Positions 31,195 through 42,533 of a stretch of DNA of 64,000 bases are shown here, piece by piece. The DNA lies in the NCBI GenBank assembly GCA_036320915.1, contig JAXBDG010000013.1, positions 682,001-746,000 on the forward strand, in the 5' to 3' direction. Numbering within the stretch: position 1 is the first letter of the stretch; each line of letters begins with the position of its first letter. This DNA is from Linnemannia elongata. Lineage: Eukaryota > Mortierellomycota > Mortierellomycetes > Mortierellales > Mortierellaceae. The translations under genes were made by a program, and so were the position numbers. The notes under the pieces are model-generated. The model worked only from the letters and a program-made list of their open reading frames with translations. It made no database searches and was not told where the DNA came from.

Positions 31195-31981
31195 CTTCCA
31201 GCGAATCAACAACATCGCTCGATTACGACATGAGGGTTTTTGAAGAGGAGTGCGACAACTATCTACGGCACTTTCACGATCCCGCTCTTCGAGGACCCCT
31301 ATCTCTGGACAAGCAGTATCTTTCTTCACACCAAGCGCTTGCGATCGGCACAGGATTGCAGGCTCAAAAACGCCTCCAGTTACAACGTCCTGTCATAGCC
31401 CTACCCCTATGCTCGCTCCTGTGTCTGTTCCAGTTGTCCCCGCCATGGTGATGCCGTATATCGCGCCTCGGATCCCTGTTATTGGATCTTCTCAAGTCTC
31501 TATCTATCCCTTATCCAATACTAAACGCCCCTGTTCCTTTGACCGTATCGGTTATTGCGCCTCAAATTGGACTTGTCGACGTGTGTGTGCTTCGCACGCT
31601 CTCTATGCTCATCGACATGCTGATTATGTTGACAGGCCTCGTATGCCTGCTTCAGAGTCTGCCTTTCGAAGTGATCCTCACTATCGACCGCATAAGGGCT
31701 GGATGTCGTTCAACAATTACCGCATCCGTAACTACACAATCCTATCTGATCCCTCTCCCTTGGTCAACGACGATGATGTGGATCAGGACCAGAACAAGGG
31801 GAAAAGAGGAAGAAGGGAGGGAGACGTAAGAACAAAAAAAAATTGGGGGAAGAGAAGCTAAAAGAGGAGGCAGCGAAGCGCAAGAAGGCAGTAGGTCGAA
31901 AACAACCCGACATGTCTAACAGAGACCGAACCGAGCCCAACCCTGATCCCAGGCCAACTACGACGATCCCGCCATTATCTT
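31195..31981 (+). pseudogene. Decayed gene of unknown family
   Basis: The sequence reads protein-like but only by changing frame. SLDYDMRVFEEECDNYLRHF opens one frame; proline-rich SVPVVPAMVMPYIAPRIP continues in another after an A-run near 31367. A third change at the A-run near 31830 gives KEEAAKRKKAVGRKQP. No splice sites reconcile the frames. A host-style CT-rich leader precedes it, so it was probably once expressed. The family is not recognised; a single gene with unusual introns is an alternative I could not build. Confidence 0.35.
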
Positions 31982-31985
31982 AGAC

Positions 31986-32338
31986 AGAGTATTGAAAGGA
32001 AAGTACCATGCGATACAGAAAGCTGGTCTTGTGTCTCGACGGTCCATGGTTTCTTTGAGAATGTCCTTGACATTGCCTGGAGTCCGACCGTCCCTATGGA
32101 ATTTGTCACTGGCTGCAGGGACGAATCTGTCCGGGTCTGACGAGTGTCGAGCGACGGTGAGGAGGTTGTCGTCAAGTTACTCTGGGGCACTAATCTTGCG
32201 GTTCTCTACGCTGATGGTCTAGTGCTCAAGGGCACGACTGGTCTTGGTCTGATGCACCGGAAGTTGTTGTTCCAGCGTGGTGCCATTGACGACTCTTTGA
32301 ATTTGGTGGATGATGGAAACCTGGGCGTTGAGGAGTAG
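31986..32338 (+). pseudogene. WD40-repeat fragment with a nonsense codon
   Basis: One WD40 unit is clear: VLDIAWSP, then MEFVTGCRDESVRV, then a TGA (32138-32140) where the WD40 Trp is expected, then RVSSDGEEVVVKLLWG. The frame continues to LVLKGTTGL and QRGAIDDSL and stops at 32336-32338. This resembles the C-terminal end of large fungal WD40 proteins of the STAND (NACHT) type; that link is from general knowledge, not a search. No upstream repeats or NTPase are present in the window, so it is a truncated copy. Confidence 0.7.
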
Positions 32339-32415
32339 GAGGTGGATCATGATGGTGAGAAGGTGACCAGCAAGGTTTATAGCATAATACATATGTTGTT
32401 CCTATGCCCTCGTGG

Positions 32416-32417
<2 letters not shown>

Positions 32418-32451
<34 letters not shown>
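32418..32451. repeat. 34-nt poly-A run
   Basis: Lies between the WD40 fragment and the mariner-type element. It could mark a retro-inserted copy but is equally explained by the general homopolymer load of this DNA. Confidence 0.9.
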
Positions 32452-32453
<2 letters not shown>

Positions 32454-32595
32454 GCTGTGCCTTTGAGGGTCATTTTCTTATCGCTGCTGTATGTCTTGTA
32501 GCCTTGCCTTTCATAGAGGAATAGACTACGACATGTGCAGTCAGAATTTTACAACATTTTTTGAGAGCTTTTTTTTCTATTTATTTATTATTTGT

Positions 32596-33636
32596 TTACC
32601 AACTGGTGTGGCCTCCCTGTGCGGTGATAACAGCCTGGATCCTTCCCGGGAGACTTGAGTACAAACGTGTGAGAAACTCCACTCTTACATCCCTCCATTC
32701 CTCGTTCAAAGCTACCACCATCTCCTCAATACTTCTTGGCCGAACACGCCGACACTGAACAGCATCTTTCAATTGTGCCCACACATTTTCAATGGGATTG
32801 AGATCTGGGGAACAAGCAGGCCACGCTAGCTTCACAATCCCCTGCTCTTCACGCCAATTCCTCGAAACAAGGGCAGTTTGGATAGGTGCCCCATCCTCCA
32901 TCAGAACAGGCCCATGCTCATCCTCCCAATCCTCCAACAGAATGGCAGTGGCAACTTGACCCATGAAGCCAAGCAACTCGCCATCATAGATAAGATGGAC
33001 AAAGTCAACTGCCTTCTTGCTGTCGGGGGGGAATGGGACCAGATTGGACATAGAGGAACCTCCAAAAGCACCCCAAACCATCACAGACGTCCGTCCACTC
33101 TTAAAAGATGGAGCGAGACAATCGTTTCGGTACTTCTCATCTTTTGTCCTCCACACTCTGATCTTACGGAAGGTCTTTCCGATTTCCAAAGACGACTCAT
33201 CAGTCCACACCACCTTCTTCCAATCGTCAGCGGTCCAATGTCTGTACTGTCTAGCAAACACCAATCGGGCTTGTTTATGTTTGAGGGACTAAAATGGCTT
33301 CACTATGGCAACACGCGAAAAGATCCCCTCTCTATGAAGTGTTCTCATGACAGTGCTTCTCGAGACCTCGACGGCAAGTTGGTTGGTGATGTCGGTAAGA
33401 GTGGAACGACGATTCCTTTTGGCAATGGAGACAACTTGACGAACAGCTCTGGCGTCCAACTTCTTCGGGCGACCTGGGCTTTTCCTTGGCTCGTAGTTCC
33501 CTCTCTCGCGGTAGCGCTTGATGACATTGCCAACGGTTGCTCGGCTTTGACCCACGGACCTGGCTATCTCTGCTGGAGTGCGACCGGATTTCCACATACC
33601 AACGATCTCGCCTTGTTCTCCAACGGATAGAGTCAT
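32596..33636 (-). mobile_element. Tc1/mariner transposase interrupted by one stop codon
   Basis: Reading on the minus strand from ATG 33636 to TAA 32598 gives 346 residues in one frame with a single TAG at 33291-33289, between AIVKPF and SLKHKQARLVFA. The N-terminal half carries paired HTH motifs (GRTPAEIARSVGQSRATVGN and a GRPKKL hook). The catalytic triad is visible as D in VVWTDESS, D in LMEDGAP and E in SPDLNPIENVW, the DD34E type. The nonsense codon should make it inactive. I could not delimit terminal inverted repeats. A possible outer end lies near 33790, where the minus strand reads AGTGCCAAATTGCGTGG, but no matching partner was found on the left. Confidence 0.9.
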
Positions 33637-34744
33637 CAGTGGGGGATGGATGTAAAAGGGAAGAGTGGGGTGTAGAAGAGATTTTTTTTTAGGGAATGAG
33701 TCGTGCCCAACCACAGGCAGAGTGGACCTGAGAGGACCTAATAAAGTAAACACAATCGAGCACTTATTTTCCACGCAATTTGGCACTTTTTTTTCTCACA
33801 TGCATCTTTCATCCCTTAACCATTCACCATACCATTCCATTAACCTCTTTCTTTCTAACCCTTCAGCCTTCTCCTATCACCAAACCTAGTCATACCTCTA
33901 CCTCTACACCTCTACACCACTGACTGTACACCAGTCACACTCCTTATTCGTTCCCCACCACCATTCACCATTCCTCCTGTCGACAAGACTTCCCCCTCTC
34001 ACCTCTCGTTACTCTCATTACTCCTCCTCTTCACTTCCTCCTCGCACATACGCGTACACATCAATAGTCTCCTCGCCTTCTGTCATGGAAAAAGAAATGC
34101 GCCGATAACTGACCAAAAGAAGCGAGTAATACGACGTCAGGCACAAGCAGCATTCAACGAAGCAGTGAGCAGCAAGCAAACTCGGGAGAAACAGCAAGAA
34201 CAACAGGATACATTGGTGCAGTTGTAATATAGACTACTAGATACATATATTTCTAGCGCGCCAGATTTTGTTGCCAGGTTCCACTGCGACACTCAAAGGT
34301 CAAATAAAGTCTGATGCTCAAACATCACCACAGTTCTTTGATGTACAAATAAGGGCAATAGAAGAGTCTTCGTAGAAACAGAGATAGATGGGGATTTTAG
34401 GCTTATAACACGTTCAATGCTCGGAATCAAGTACAGTACTGTATGTATTTGATCAGACGTGGACCTGTCAGTTAACCTTTCATCAGCGCAAAATCGCCGA
34501 GTCGCTCTCCTCTTGCTTAACAATCCATCCATCAATGTGCTCCTCTTGGCAATATCCACCATCACCCCAAAATTTTTCTTTGTTTCTTTTTTTATTTCGT
34601 TCTTTCTTCCCTTCTTCCATAACTCGCCCCCCTATCGAACGTTCCACTCGCGCTCTTTCCTCCTCCTGTTTTCTCTTCATATTAAAGCCCACACTTCGCA
34701 TACCTCCTTTACTCCTTCCTCTCAACAAAAAACACTCAACAGCT
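33637..34744. other. Spacer between mariner-type element and Fanzor gene
   Basis: The left part may hold the end of the mariner-type element. The right part (about 34560-34744) is CT-rich and looks like the leader of the Fanzor gene. I found no inverted repeat that pairs with the region 3' of the Fanzor gene. Confidence 0.45.
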
Positions 34745-37700
34745 ATGGAGCCAGGGTCAAGCCAGGTACAGGTCCAGATCCACGATCTTGCCTCGCTTCT
34801 TGTTTTTTTAAAGCCATGGTCAACCGCGATTATCAGACTCGTATTCACGCCTTGTTCATTCTACTTTAACTCTTTTACTTTATCCTCAGGAGGAGCATAG
34901 ATTAGGCATGATGGATCTAAACTCAGAGAACAGGAGAGTCCAGATATCGGGCGTTGACAAGGTATGCTTATATTCACTGCCTTTACTATGCTGCTCTTAT
35001 TCTGTCAACTTTGTCTTTAAGAAACTGGGCACTGACCAGGATCATTTTACATTTTAAAAAATTCGTATTGGTAATAGGGGTGCTTTTCGACAGGACCGCT
35101 TCGATATGCTGTTGACAAGGCATGGGACCCCGGGACAAGAATACTAGGAGAATCTGTGCAGGATCCTGCAATCGCCCAGAAGTTCGACAGTGTCGCTGAA
35201 GACTCGTTCCTCAAAAAATCGTTCGGGGGGCGCATCAAATCCATCGTCAAAGCTTTGGCCCGCGCAGACCTTGTCAAGGAAGACTTTCCTTCGACTTGCC
35301 CCTTCTCTGAACTTGCGCACGTCATCAAGAAAGACCTCCTGGACCCAGCAACGAGACTCGAGTCTCTCCCACTGTTCCTTGGCGTCGGGTCTGGCGGGGA
35401 GTGCGTGACTGTCTGGCCAAGAACAGCTCTCTGCTTCCAGCTATTGTCAGCGCATCTCAAAATATCGATCACCATATTCTCATCCACCGAGATACCCCGC
35501 AAGTATTGCGCTGGGCAGAGTCGAGGAGCAATATGCTTTCTCCACCGAAAAGATGCTCTGCGAGACATTTCTGAGTTCGATGTGATCGGTATTGCCGCCC
35601 CATTTCCAGCCTCGTCCGCGCTCGCATCAGCAGCTGGAAATCAATTGTCGACAAAGAACAACAGCCCAGAGGGATCGGCGTTACTTTCTCGACTCTCAAA
35701 TCCCTGCCTACCTTCCTCACCACCTCTCCAAACGCCTGTGCCAACATCGGAATCGTCTACGGCGTCGTTGCCTGTCATATGGTCTGTACCGCGCCCGCGA
35801 CCATCTACATTGTCGATATCACAATGGCCCCCTCTGCCGTCCATGGAGAACCAGATCACACCACTTCAGCCTTCCGGTGCACGGCCCTTCAGCTTTATGT
35901 CGTCTTCATCGAATGTACAGTCCGTTTCCACGTCAGCATCGTCTTCGCCCCCCTTGGTGTCACCCTTCACCACAACATCGTTGTCTTCCTCTTTACACCA
36001 GGCGTCTGGCGCCGATACCTCGACATCATCCTCACTAGCTCCTCCGTTCGCCATCTTTCGCCAGATCAAGAGACGCATCAAATACGCCCCACGCGATTCA
36101 AGGGACCATTTGACCGAAGCCATCATGAAGACCTGCTTCACAGCAGCGTGGTAAGTTCATGTCACCATGGTTTCTAGTTTACAACTGTCGTGAAAGTTAT
36201 CCATGTTTTTATTAACTATCATATAACTATTTCTTTGTTTAAAAAACAAAAACTCTATGATAAAGCGACGAGAAGGTGCAGGAGGAGGTGCGTATGAAAG
36301 TTGATCGGATGTGGAAAAAGCGTAAAAGGGATGACCTCTTCGACGACGTCTTCAACATGGAGAAGAAGGCCAAGGTGTTCGGTGAGCTGTCTGCAAAACC
36401 CTCCCTTCCTCAGGGCCTCGTTGACAGAGCGACCGACATTGTCAAGGCATCAAACCCCAACACCTCAACCTTTCACAAGCACAACTTGACAACAACGCTC
36501 AAAACTCCGTATCGACAAGAGACGTATCAGGAGAGACTCTCTCTCAAGTTTAACGACGCCTGGGACTCCGCAACCAATATACACATTCCTCGCTCTTCCA
36601 CCACCACCAACGCCAACTCGGATAGTACCGCTAAAGACTCAGGACCTGGATCCTCGCTTATCGATGAGCAAGGCCGTCTAACCACAGAGGACGAGGACGG
36701 GCTGCCAGATGAAGATGAGGAGGAGATCGCAGATCTGTTGGAGCGAGAAGAAAACGTCAGGACTAACGAGAGACTAAAGACTGTAACGGTCTCGTTGAAG
36801 GATATTATTCGGAAAGAGTTGGTGACTTGCAAAGTGGATCATGACCCCGACAAGCCAGGATTGACGGTCTCGGCGGCGGACAAGTTGGTCGACATTTTAC
36901 TGGAGAAACAGGACACACTCACAAACGCAACCGACGAGCTCGCGTGCATTGCAAGGAAGACGACTCTACTAGTAAGGCATTGGTGTTAAGAGTGCATGTT
37001 AATTATTTTGATGTTGTACAGGCTGCAATTAAATACTGACTGGCTCATAACGACTATTCTTGTTTTGATCACAACAGCTTGCACAGAATGCATTCACGAT
37101 GCCTGGATCGAGTTGCATCCCCCAACAGCATCCCCCAGTATACGACATCCGAGCCGACCTCATCCCTTCTTCCTTTATCGCTCGCAACGATACCCCATCG
37201 TCTCTTGTCCTCGCCCCCCTCCCGACACATCTAGAGGAGTACATCAACACCACCTCCAGCGGAACCGACCGACAATGGACGTCCGATCTACAACACTTAT
37301 TTTCGTACCATCACCTCGGATTCCTGTACAGCAAGTTCTTCAGCCCGCGAGGAGTCGACACAGACACCGAGACGAAACATCCATTGTGGAGCCAGTTGGC
37401 TGCGCAAATTCAGGCCCCTCCACTTGAGGCACTCAAGGCTGCTTGGAGACCAGGGGATGAACATCCAATGGCAGGCCTTTCGACGGTGTTTTGCGACTAC
37501 AGGATCGAACTATCAACAAACATTAAGAATATCTGGAACGGACCTGTGTATGCGAAAGCGTTGGATTTCTTACTCAGATTCACTTTGAGACTCCAATTGG
37601 CTCCTAACCGTGAGCTGAAGTACTATACAAGGGTGAAGGATTTGGCCTCCAGGAAGATGCAACAGAAGATGAGCGACCGGAAACGAACACTCAGCTACAA

Positions 37701-40700
37701 GGCATGGAAGGATAAGACGGAGAGTTTGCAGGATGAGTTGGGTCAGCTTGTTGCTAAGGGCGGGTCCAGGACAGGGCGGATAGCTGCATTGTTGGAAATG
37801 CTGGGACAACATGCACAGATACGGCCGAGTATTGGTCAAGGTGGCACTCGCGAGGCAGAACCTGGTGGTGTCGATTTGGTCACGGAAGCGAGAGTGATGT
37901 TGGAGGTCATGGAGGATGCAATGGATGACGTCGATGAGGATGCAGAAACTGAAGAGAACCAAGCTCAGGAGAACCAGGCCCAACAGGATGTATCAGGTAC
38001 TGCTTTAAATGACTAAATATCGCAAATGCTTTCAGTATTGCGGGCACTCGTTAATCAATGTTTTTATGACTATCTTCAAAAATTTCTTTTGACACTCCTC
38101 AAGCCAAGGAACCATCTAGGTCTCATCTGAAGTCTATCCAGGCCATTACGAAAATCCTATTGGAATCCCCAAACCTCGACGTATCACTACTGAATGTTTC
38201 CTGGGTTCGGCGCACTGCTCACAAGCCTGAGGATATGACGGATGATCAGTGTCACACAGTCGTCAAGCTCGTTAAGGCTTTACATCCCTACACCCCAAAA
38301 CGAGTTCCAAACAGCTCTGGAAGTGGAACATCACCTCCGACCGCCAATGCCGCCGCCATGATTCGCATTGTATTACTATCCAACCATATACTGAGATACA
38401 CAGGGTACACCGAGTTCACCAGAAGATTCGCACCGGCACCATCAGTCGCTTCTTTGCATCCTGTACCGCTTGGAGCGGCCGGCATATATGATACTCTTTG
38501 TTGGAAGACGGCAAACAATTTCGACATCTACGACCTAAACAGACAGCCTATCTCATCAGTCGCAACCGCAACAAAACAGAAGGACGCCGTCTTCTCCAAC
38601 TTTTTCGACCTTAATGCCATCAACGAGATGTGCCAAAAATACAAACTCCGCTTCAAACAACGGTAAGTGCTCCTTCTCTTATTCCTCATAATAACAAGTC
38701 TTTCTTATATATGCATTCATAAACAACAAAGCTCTGACACCAAAGTTTTATTCCTGGTTCTTCTTTTAGACTGACATTTGTGAATCGCTATACCATCCGA
38801 ATTCTTGGTGAAGTGATCCCTGAGGGAGTGGACCGCGGTGGAGGGGCTCCCGTTATGAGTGTGTTGGACGAGTCCAGAAAGGACAAGACGCAGAAACGTA
38901 CAGGCATTGATTGGTCTAGAGAAGGTGCCCGAACAGGAATATCGCAACAAATGGCTCAGGAGCGGCTGGTGACAATGAATAACGAGATCAAGGATGTTGA
39001 AAAAGATCAAAAAGCCAAGCGGGACGCATGGGTTGCAGCGGACAAGGATCGACACGAAGCAGCAGTACACCAACGCCAGATCAAACACCTCTCCTCTCAG
39101 CATCCAGAATCAACAATGAAGGCGGACGGCTCCAAGACACGAAGACCGGATCAGGAACAAAATGCATATCAGGAACTTCGGGCGGCGCGAATGACTTCCG
39201 ATGCTGCGTTTTTGGACTGGATCGAGAAGGATGATGAGCTTCGGTTAAAAATGAAGGCTACCCGATACGCGTTACAACGGATTCAGAAGACAAAACCCAA
39301 CTACGACCCCCCCTCGAACAAGATGCCGCTCAGGGCCGACCCTACATGGACGAGACCCGCCGTCGAGACCAAGACGGAAAATCTTTACATCGACAGCCTC
39401 CTTGATACAATCTTGACTGATCCCTCCAAGGCTATAGGATTTGATGGTGACGACCCCGGACTCTGCAAACTCGATACATCGGCTACAACAACGCTCACTG
39501 GAGTTACACAATCAGTCAGGCAATACTCGGTTCTCACAGGAAATCCATTCGCGTTGCTCGCTGGTAAGTAGGATGTTGTGAACTTGTCATCGCCGTTGCA
39601 CATCATTTTTCAGAGAACCAATGAATGAGGCAAACCATTAATACCATTTCCTTTACGCTTTATTTTCTTTTGCTAGATGTGGACATGTTAGAAGAGCATA
39701 AGTCCAAGGAGGAACAGGCGCAAGCCACGGTACTCTTGCCCCCAATACACGGCATTACGGCACCACAGATTAACGACTTGACATTCAGTACAAAGAATCA
39801 AAGGAAGCGACAACACCGACTCGCGGCAGCCACACCAAAGGCAACAACAGCACGCAATGCATTAGCGAACCTTTCGAACGGATCCATCAACAATGCCACA
39901 ACACTCACAGACATTGATAGCGCCCAGAATGCCCGTCGCTCTTCTCGAAAACCTTGTCGTGACTTCGAGAACTCTTCGTGGAGGATCAAAGATCAGGCTA
40001 CTCAGGAGATTCAAACCAAAAGAGTGTACGCCACACTCGCATCTGGTCAGCGTCAGAAGATCAAGGAGGTCGTCTTACAAGAGTCAAGGCCAGCAGCACT
40101 CGACCTTCAGTCCCATGGATCCAAAAAGCCCGAGGCCAGCAATACCTCTTCGTCCTCCAGCGCCCAACCAAGCGTTACCAAAGCTGCAGCTGTCGAGGTT
40201 GGCCAGACCGAGGGCAAGGAAGTCGCCATTTCTCAAACCCAGCATTCAATCAGTCAGAGTGAGGACAACGGCTCCATCAAGGGCAAGGGTGTCGTAACCG
40301 AGGAGTCCAAAGACACAAAGTTGCAGGATAGCGGCAGAAGCAAGCGAAACAAAGGTAAAAGCATATTGTTTGGTTAACAAGTGCTGTAGTGATAACACGC
40401 TTATGTACTCGATTCCGCAATGTTCACTTATTTTTTCCTGCATATTCCGATTCTTATTTGTAGGCCTGGTTACAGCAAAGAAAAACATTGTCCCAATTGT
40501 GTTGCATGGTGCAGCAGGAACGGCCGTCGGGTCCAGAATCAAGGGCCATGCAAAACGGGGAGGAAGGAAGCTTACCGATCAACACCGCCAATATGGTCCT
40601 GTGGGTTACACCAACGAGAACCGGACCAGTCGCATCTGTAGCGCCTGCTTCGTCCCTGTCACGCTCTCTCGAGCGACCCGGATCAAGGACGGAGAATCAA

Positions 40701-40981
40701 GAACAATTCGTCTCCATGGCTCAGTGGATTGTCACAACCCCCTATGTCCACGACGACAAGCAGGCCGGGGCACAATGGGCCGCGATGCGAACGCCGCCAA
40801 TAACATCCTTATTTCTGGTGCATCGATTCTTCTTTCTGCTACACACCAAGCCCTCCCACCTTTCCGCCCCTTCTCCTTTCCCCCAACACCAACTATGACC
40901 GCCAGCGCCTCAGACTTGGAACCCAAAACATCAAACCCGAAACCACCCAAAGACGGATGCGTGGAGGGACTGTCTTTTTAG
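34745..40981 (+). CDS. Giant Fanzor-like (TnpB-family RuvC) nuclease
   Basis: Nine exons: 34745-34765, 34890-34961, 35078-36150, 36266-36971, 37078-37996, 38104-38662, 38770-39563, 39677-40354 and 40464-40981. They give 1779 residues and all eight introns are GT-AG with matching phase. The C-terminal half has the Fanzor/TnpB signature: FDLNAINEMCQKY and RYTIRILG (about 1100-1130), RuvC-I D1345 in GFDGDDPG, RuvC-II E1659 in YTNENRTS, zinc cysteines C1666/C1669 and C1697/C1702, and RuvC-III D1715 in GRDANAANNI. All three catalytic acids are present. Residues 1 to about 620 are an extra region: a folded-looking part (to about 220), a Ser/Pro/Thr-rich part (to about 370) and an acidic helical part. 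Residues 625-930 may be the recognition lobe. Fanzors are eukaryotic RNA-guided nucleases of mobile elements, normally much shorter. The RNA guide is not identified here. Confidence 0.85.
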
Positions 40982-41879
40982 ATAGAGCAGTAGTTATTCT
41001 GGGTTTTGTAAAATTCTTTTTGACTGTTTTAGTTTTTCTTTAATGCTCCTGAATTCCCGTCTGCACATACTCATATGCTCTAGACCGTTTTTTTTTTTTA
41101 TAAAAAGTTAACAGGGAGGATAATCTTGCCTGAAAGTGAATGTTCAGTTCTAATAATGATCGATGAATAAAAAATGGCTGCAGACATTTCGTGCCTGGGA
41201 GTGACCTGTGCGCAATGGAGGTGGTGACGATTAACGATGCCATACAAAAGAAAATTCCGGAGAGAGACGCCTCTTCCATCATCCATTGTTCCATATATTA
41301 GTTACCTTTGAAGCGCACAATTCTGCTTTCTTCTTTAGTGTCATTCAGATAGTCAGCTAGTGTCAAGAATATAAGGGTTGGGAGAGCAATAACAACACAA
41401 TGGTTTAAAAAATAAGTCCAATGCTTCGCATTTTTTCACGCTTTTCAAAATACCATGCCTATTCATTATGCCAAGCCAGGTGGAATATTAAATGGTCCTT
41501 GGAGCATTGTCACTCGGCTACGGAAGGCGAAAGACCTTAACAAGGTTGAATCGATATTAACTGAAGAACGTAGGCTTTTGTTAAGGACGTCCATTTGGAT
41601 CTATTTTTTGACTAGATGTGGCTTTTATCAGATATTCACAACTTACTAACGCATCCCATTACAGGGTCTTGATGTGCGAGAGTTAATCCATTGATTTTTC
41701 GATTGGCCAGTAGGACGGATGTCGACTTCGCCCACCAGTGCCTTGTTTACAGGAATGGTTTTTGATAAAATGATCGCCCATCATAAAGGAGTAACTGATA
41801 AAATGCAAAACCCGATCTTGGGCTATAGGGCCAGCAGCAAAGAGGGTAATGACGATGTTGAGACCATAAGCAAGGGAGC
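40982..41879. other. 3' flank of the Fanzor gene
   Basis: Expected place of a guide (omega) RNA and element end, by analogy with TnpB and Fanzor loci. The sequence is AT-rich with a T-run at about 41089 and no long hairpin I can identify by eye. One 64-residue open frame at 41455-41649 is unrecognised. No feature is firmly supported. Confidence 0.4.
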
Positions 41880-42386
41880 AGGAACTTGAAGTTGGCTCAA
41901 AACGCCTCATTAAACAAGGCCGTCGGCGGTACAGTATCCGGTCATGTGGAACCAAGGGCAAGTGGAGAGAGGGAGACGAAGGGTACGCCCCTTGTTTGTT
42001 GCTGGCGATGGCAACTTCACATCCAGGCCCGGTCGGCCTATTCGACATTTGCAGCTCTTCAAGAGGCTGAAGACAAAGATAAGCATAATAATGTTCTCTT
42101 TCTCCCCCCCCCCCCCCTTTTTTCTTGACTATTGTGCAGCGAAAATGACATCAAACCTAATGCTATTGCCTCTTTTCTCGCCTTACATAAATTTAGTTGG
42201 AGGCCTTGGGTTTCGTGATCGTGTTGGCAGTCGACTACTTCACTTCCAAATTGTGCTGTCAATGCCACACCAAGAGTGAGGACCACGTCATGGACCGTCG
42301 CTCCATCCAATGGACACAATTCAACCCGAGCCAGAGGCCGTGACCATAACGGGGCGCACAGTATGGCTCGTGCAGCATTGCAATAG
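41880..42386 (+). pseudogene. Remains of a second Fanzor gene
   Basis: Three fragments in shifting frames follow the order of a Fanzor RuvC domain. First RPLFVAGDGNFTSRPGR with HLQLFKRLK, the stretch before RuvC-II. Then VIVLAVDYFTSKLCCQCHTK, the RuvC-II/zinc region, in which the Glu expected between Asp and Tyr is absent. Last GRDHNGAHSMARAAL before a TAG, matching RuvC-III. A C-run (about 42107-42117) and frame changes separate them. The fragments differ from the intact neighbour (compare NENRTSRICSAC), so this is another lineage, not a tandem duplicate. Confidence 0.65.
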
Positions 42387-42533
42387 ATTACTGACTTTTC
42401 TTGGCCTCAAGAGCCGTCTTGTTCCACCCATCCATAACCTCAACCTTAACAGTCACGCTACGCTCCAGGCGTCCTTTTGATAGGGCTGCCCATTGTTGAT
42501 GTTAGATGGTGAATTACGTTTCCTCTAATAATC

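Noticed and set aside
33640..33800. Terminal inverted repeat for the mariner-type element
   Set aside because: The right-end candidate has no convincing partner at 32520-32595; only weak matches around AATT were seen.
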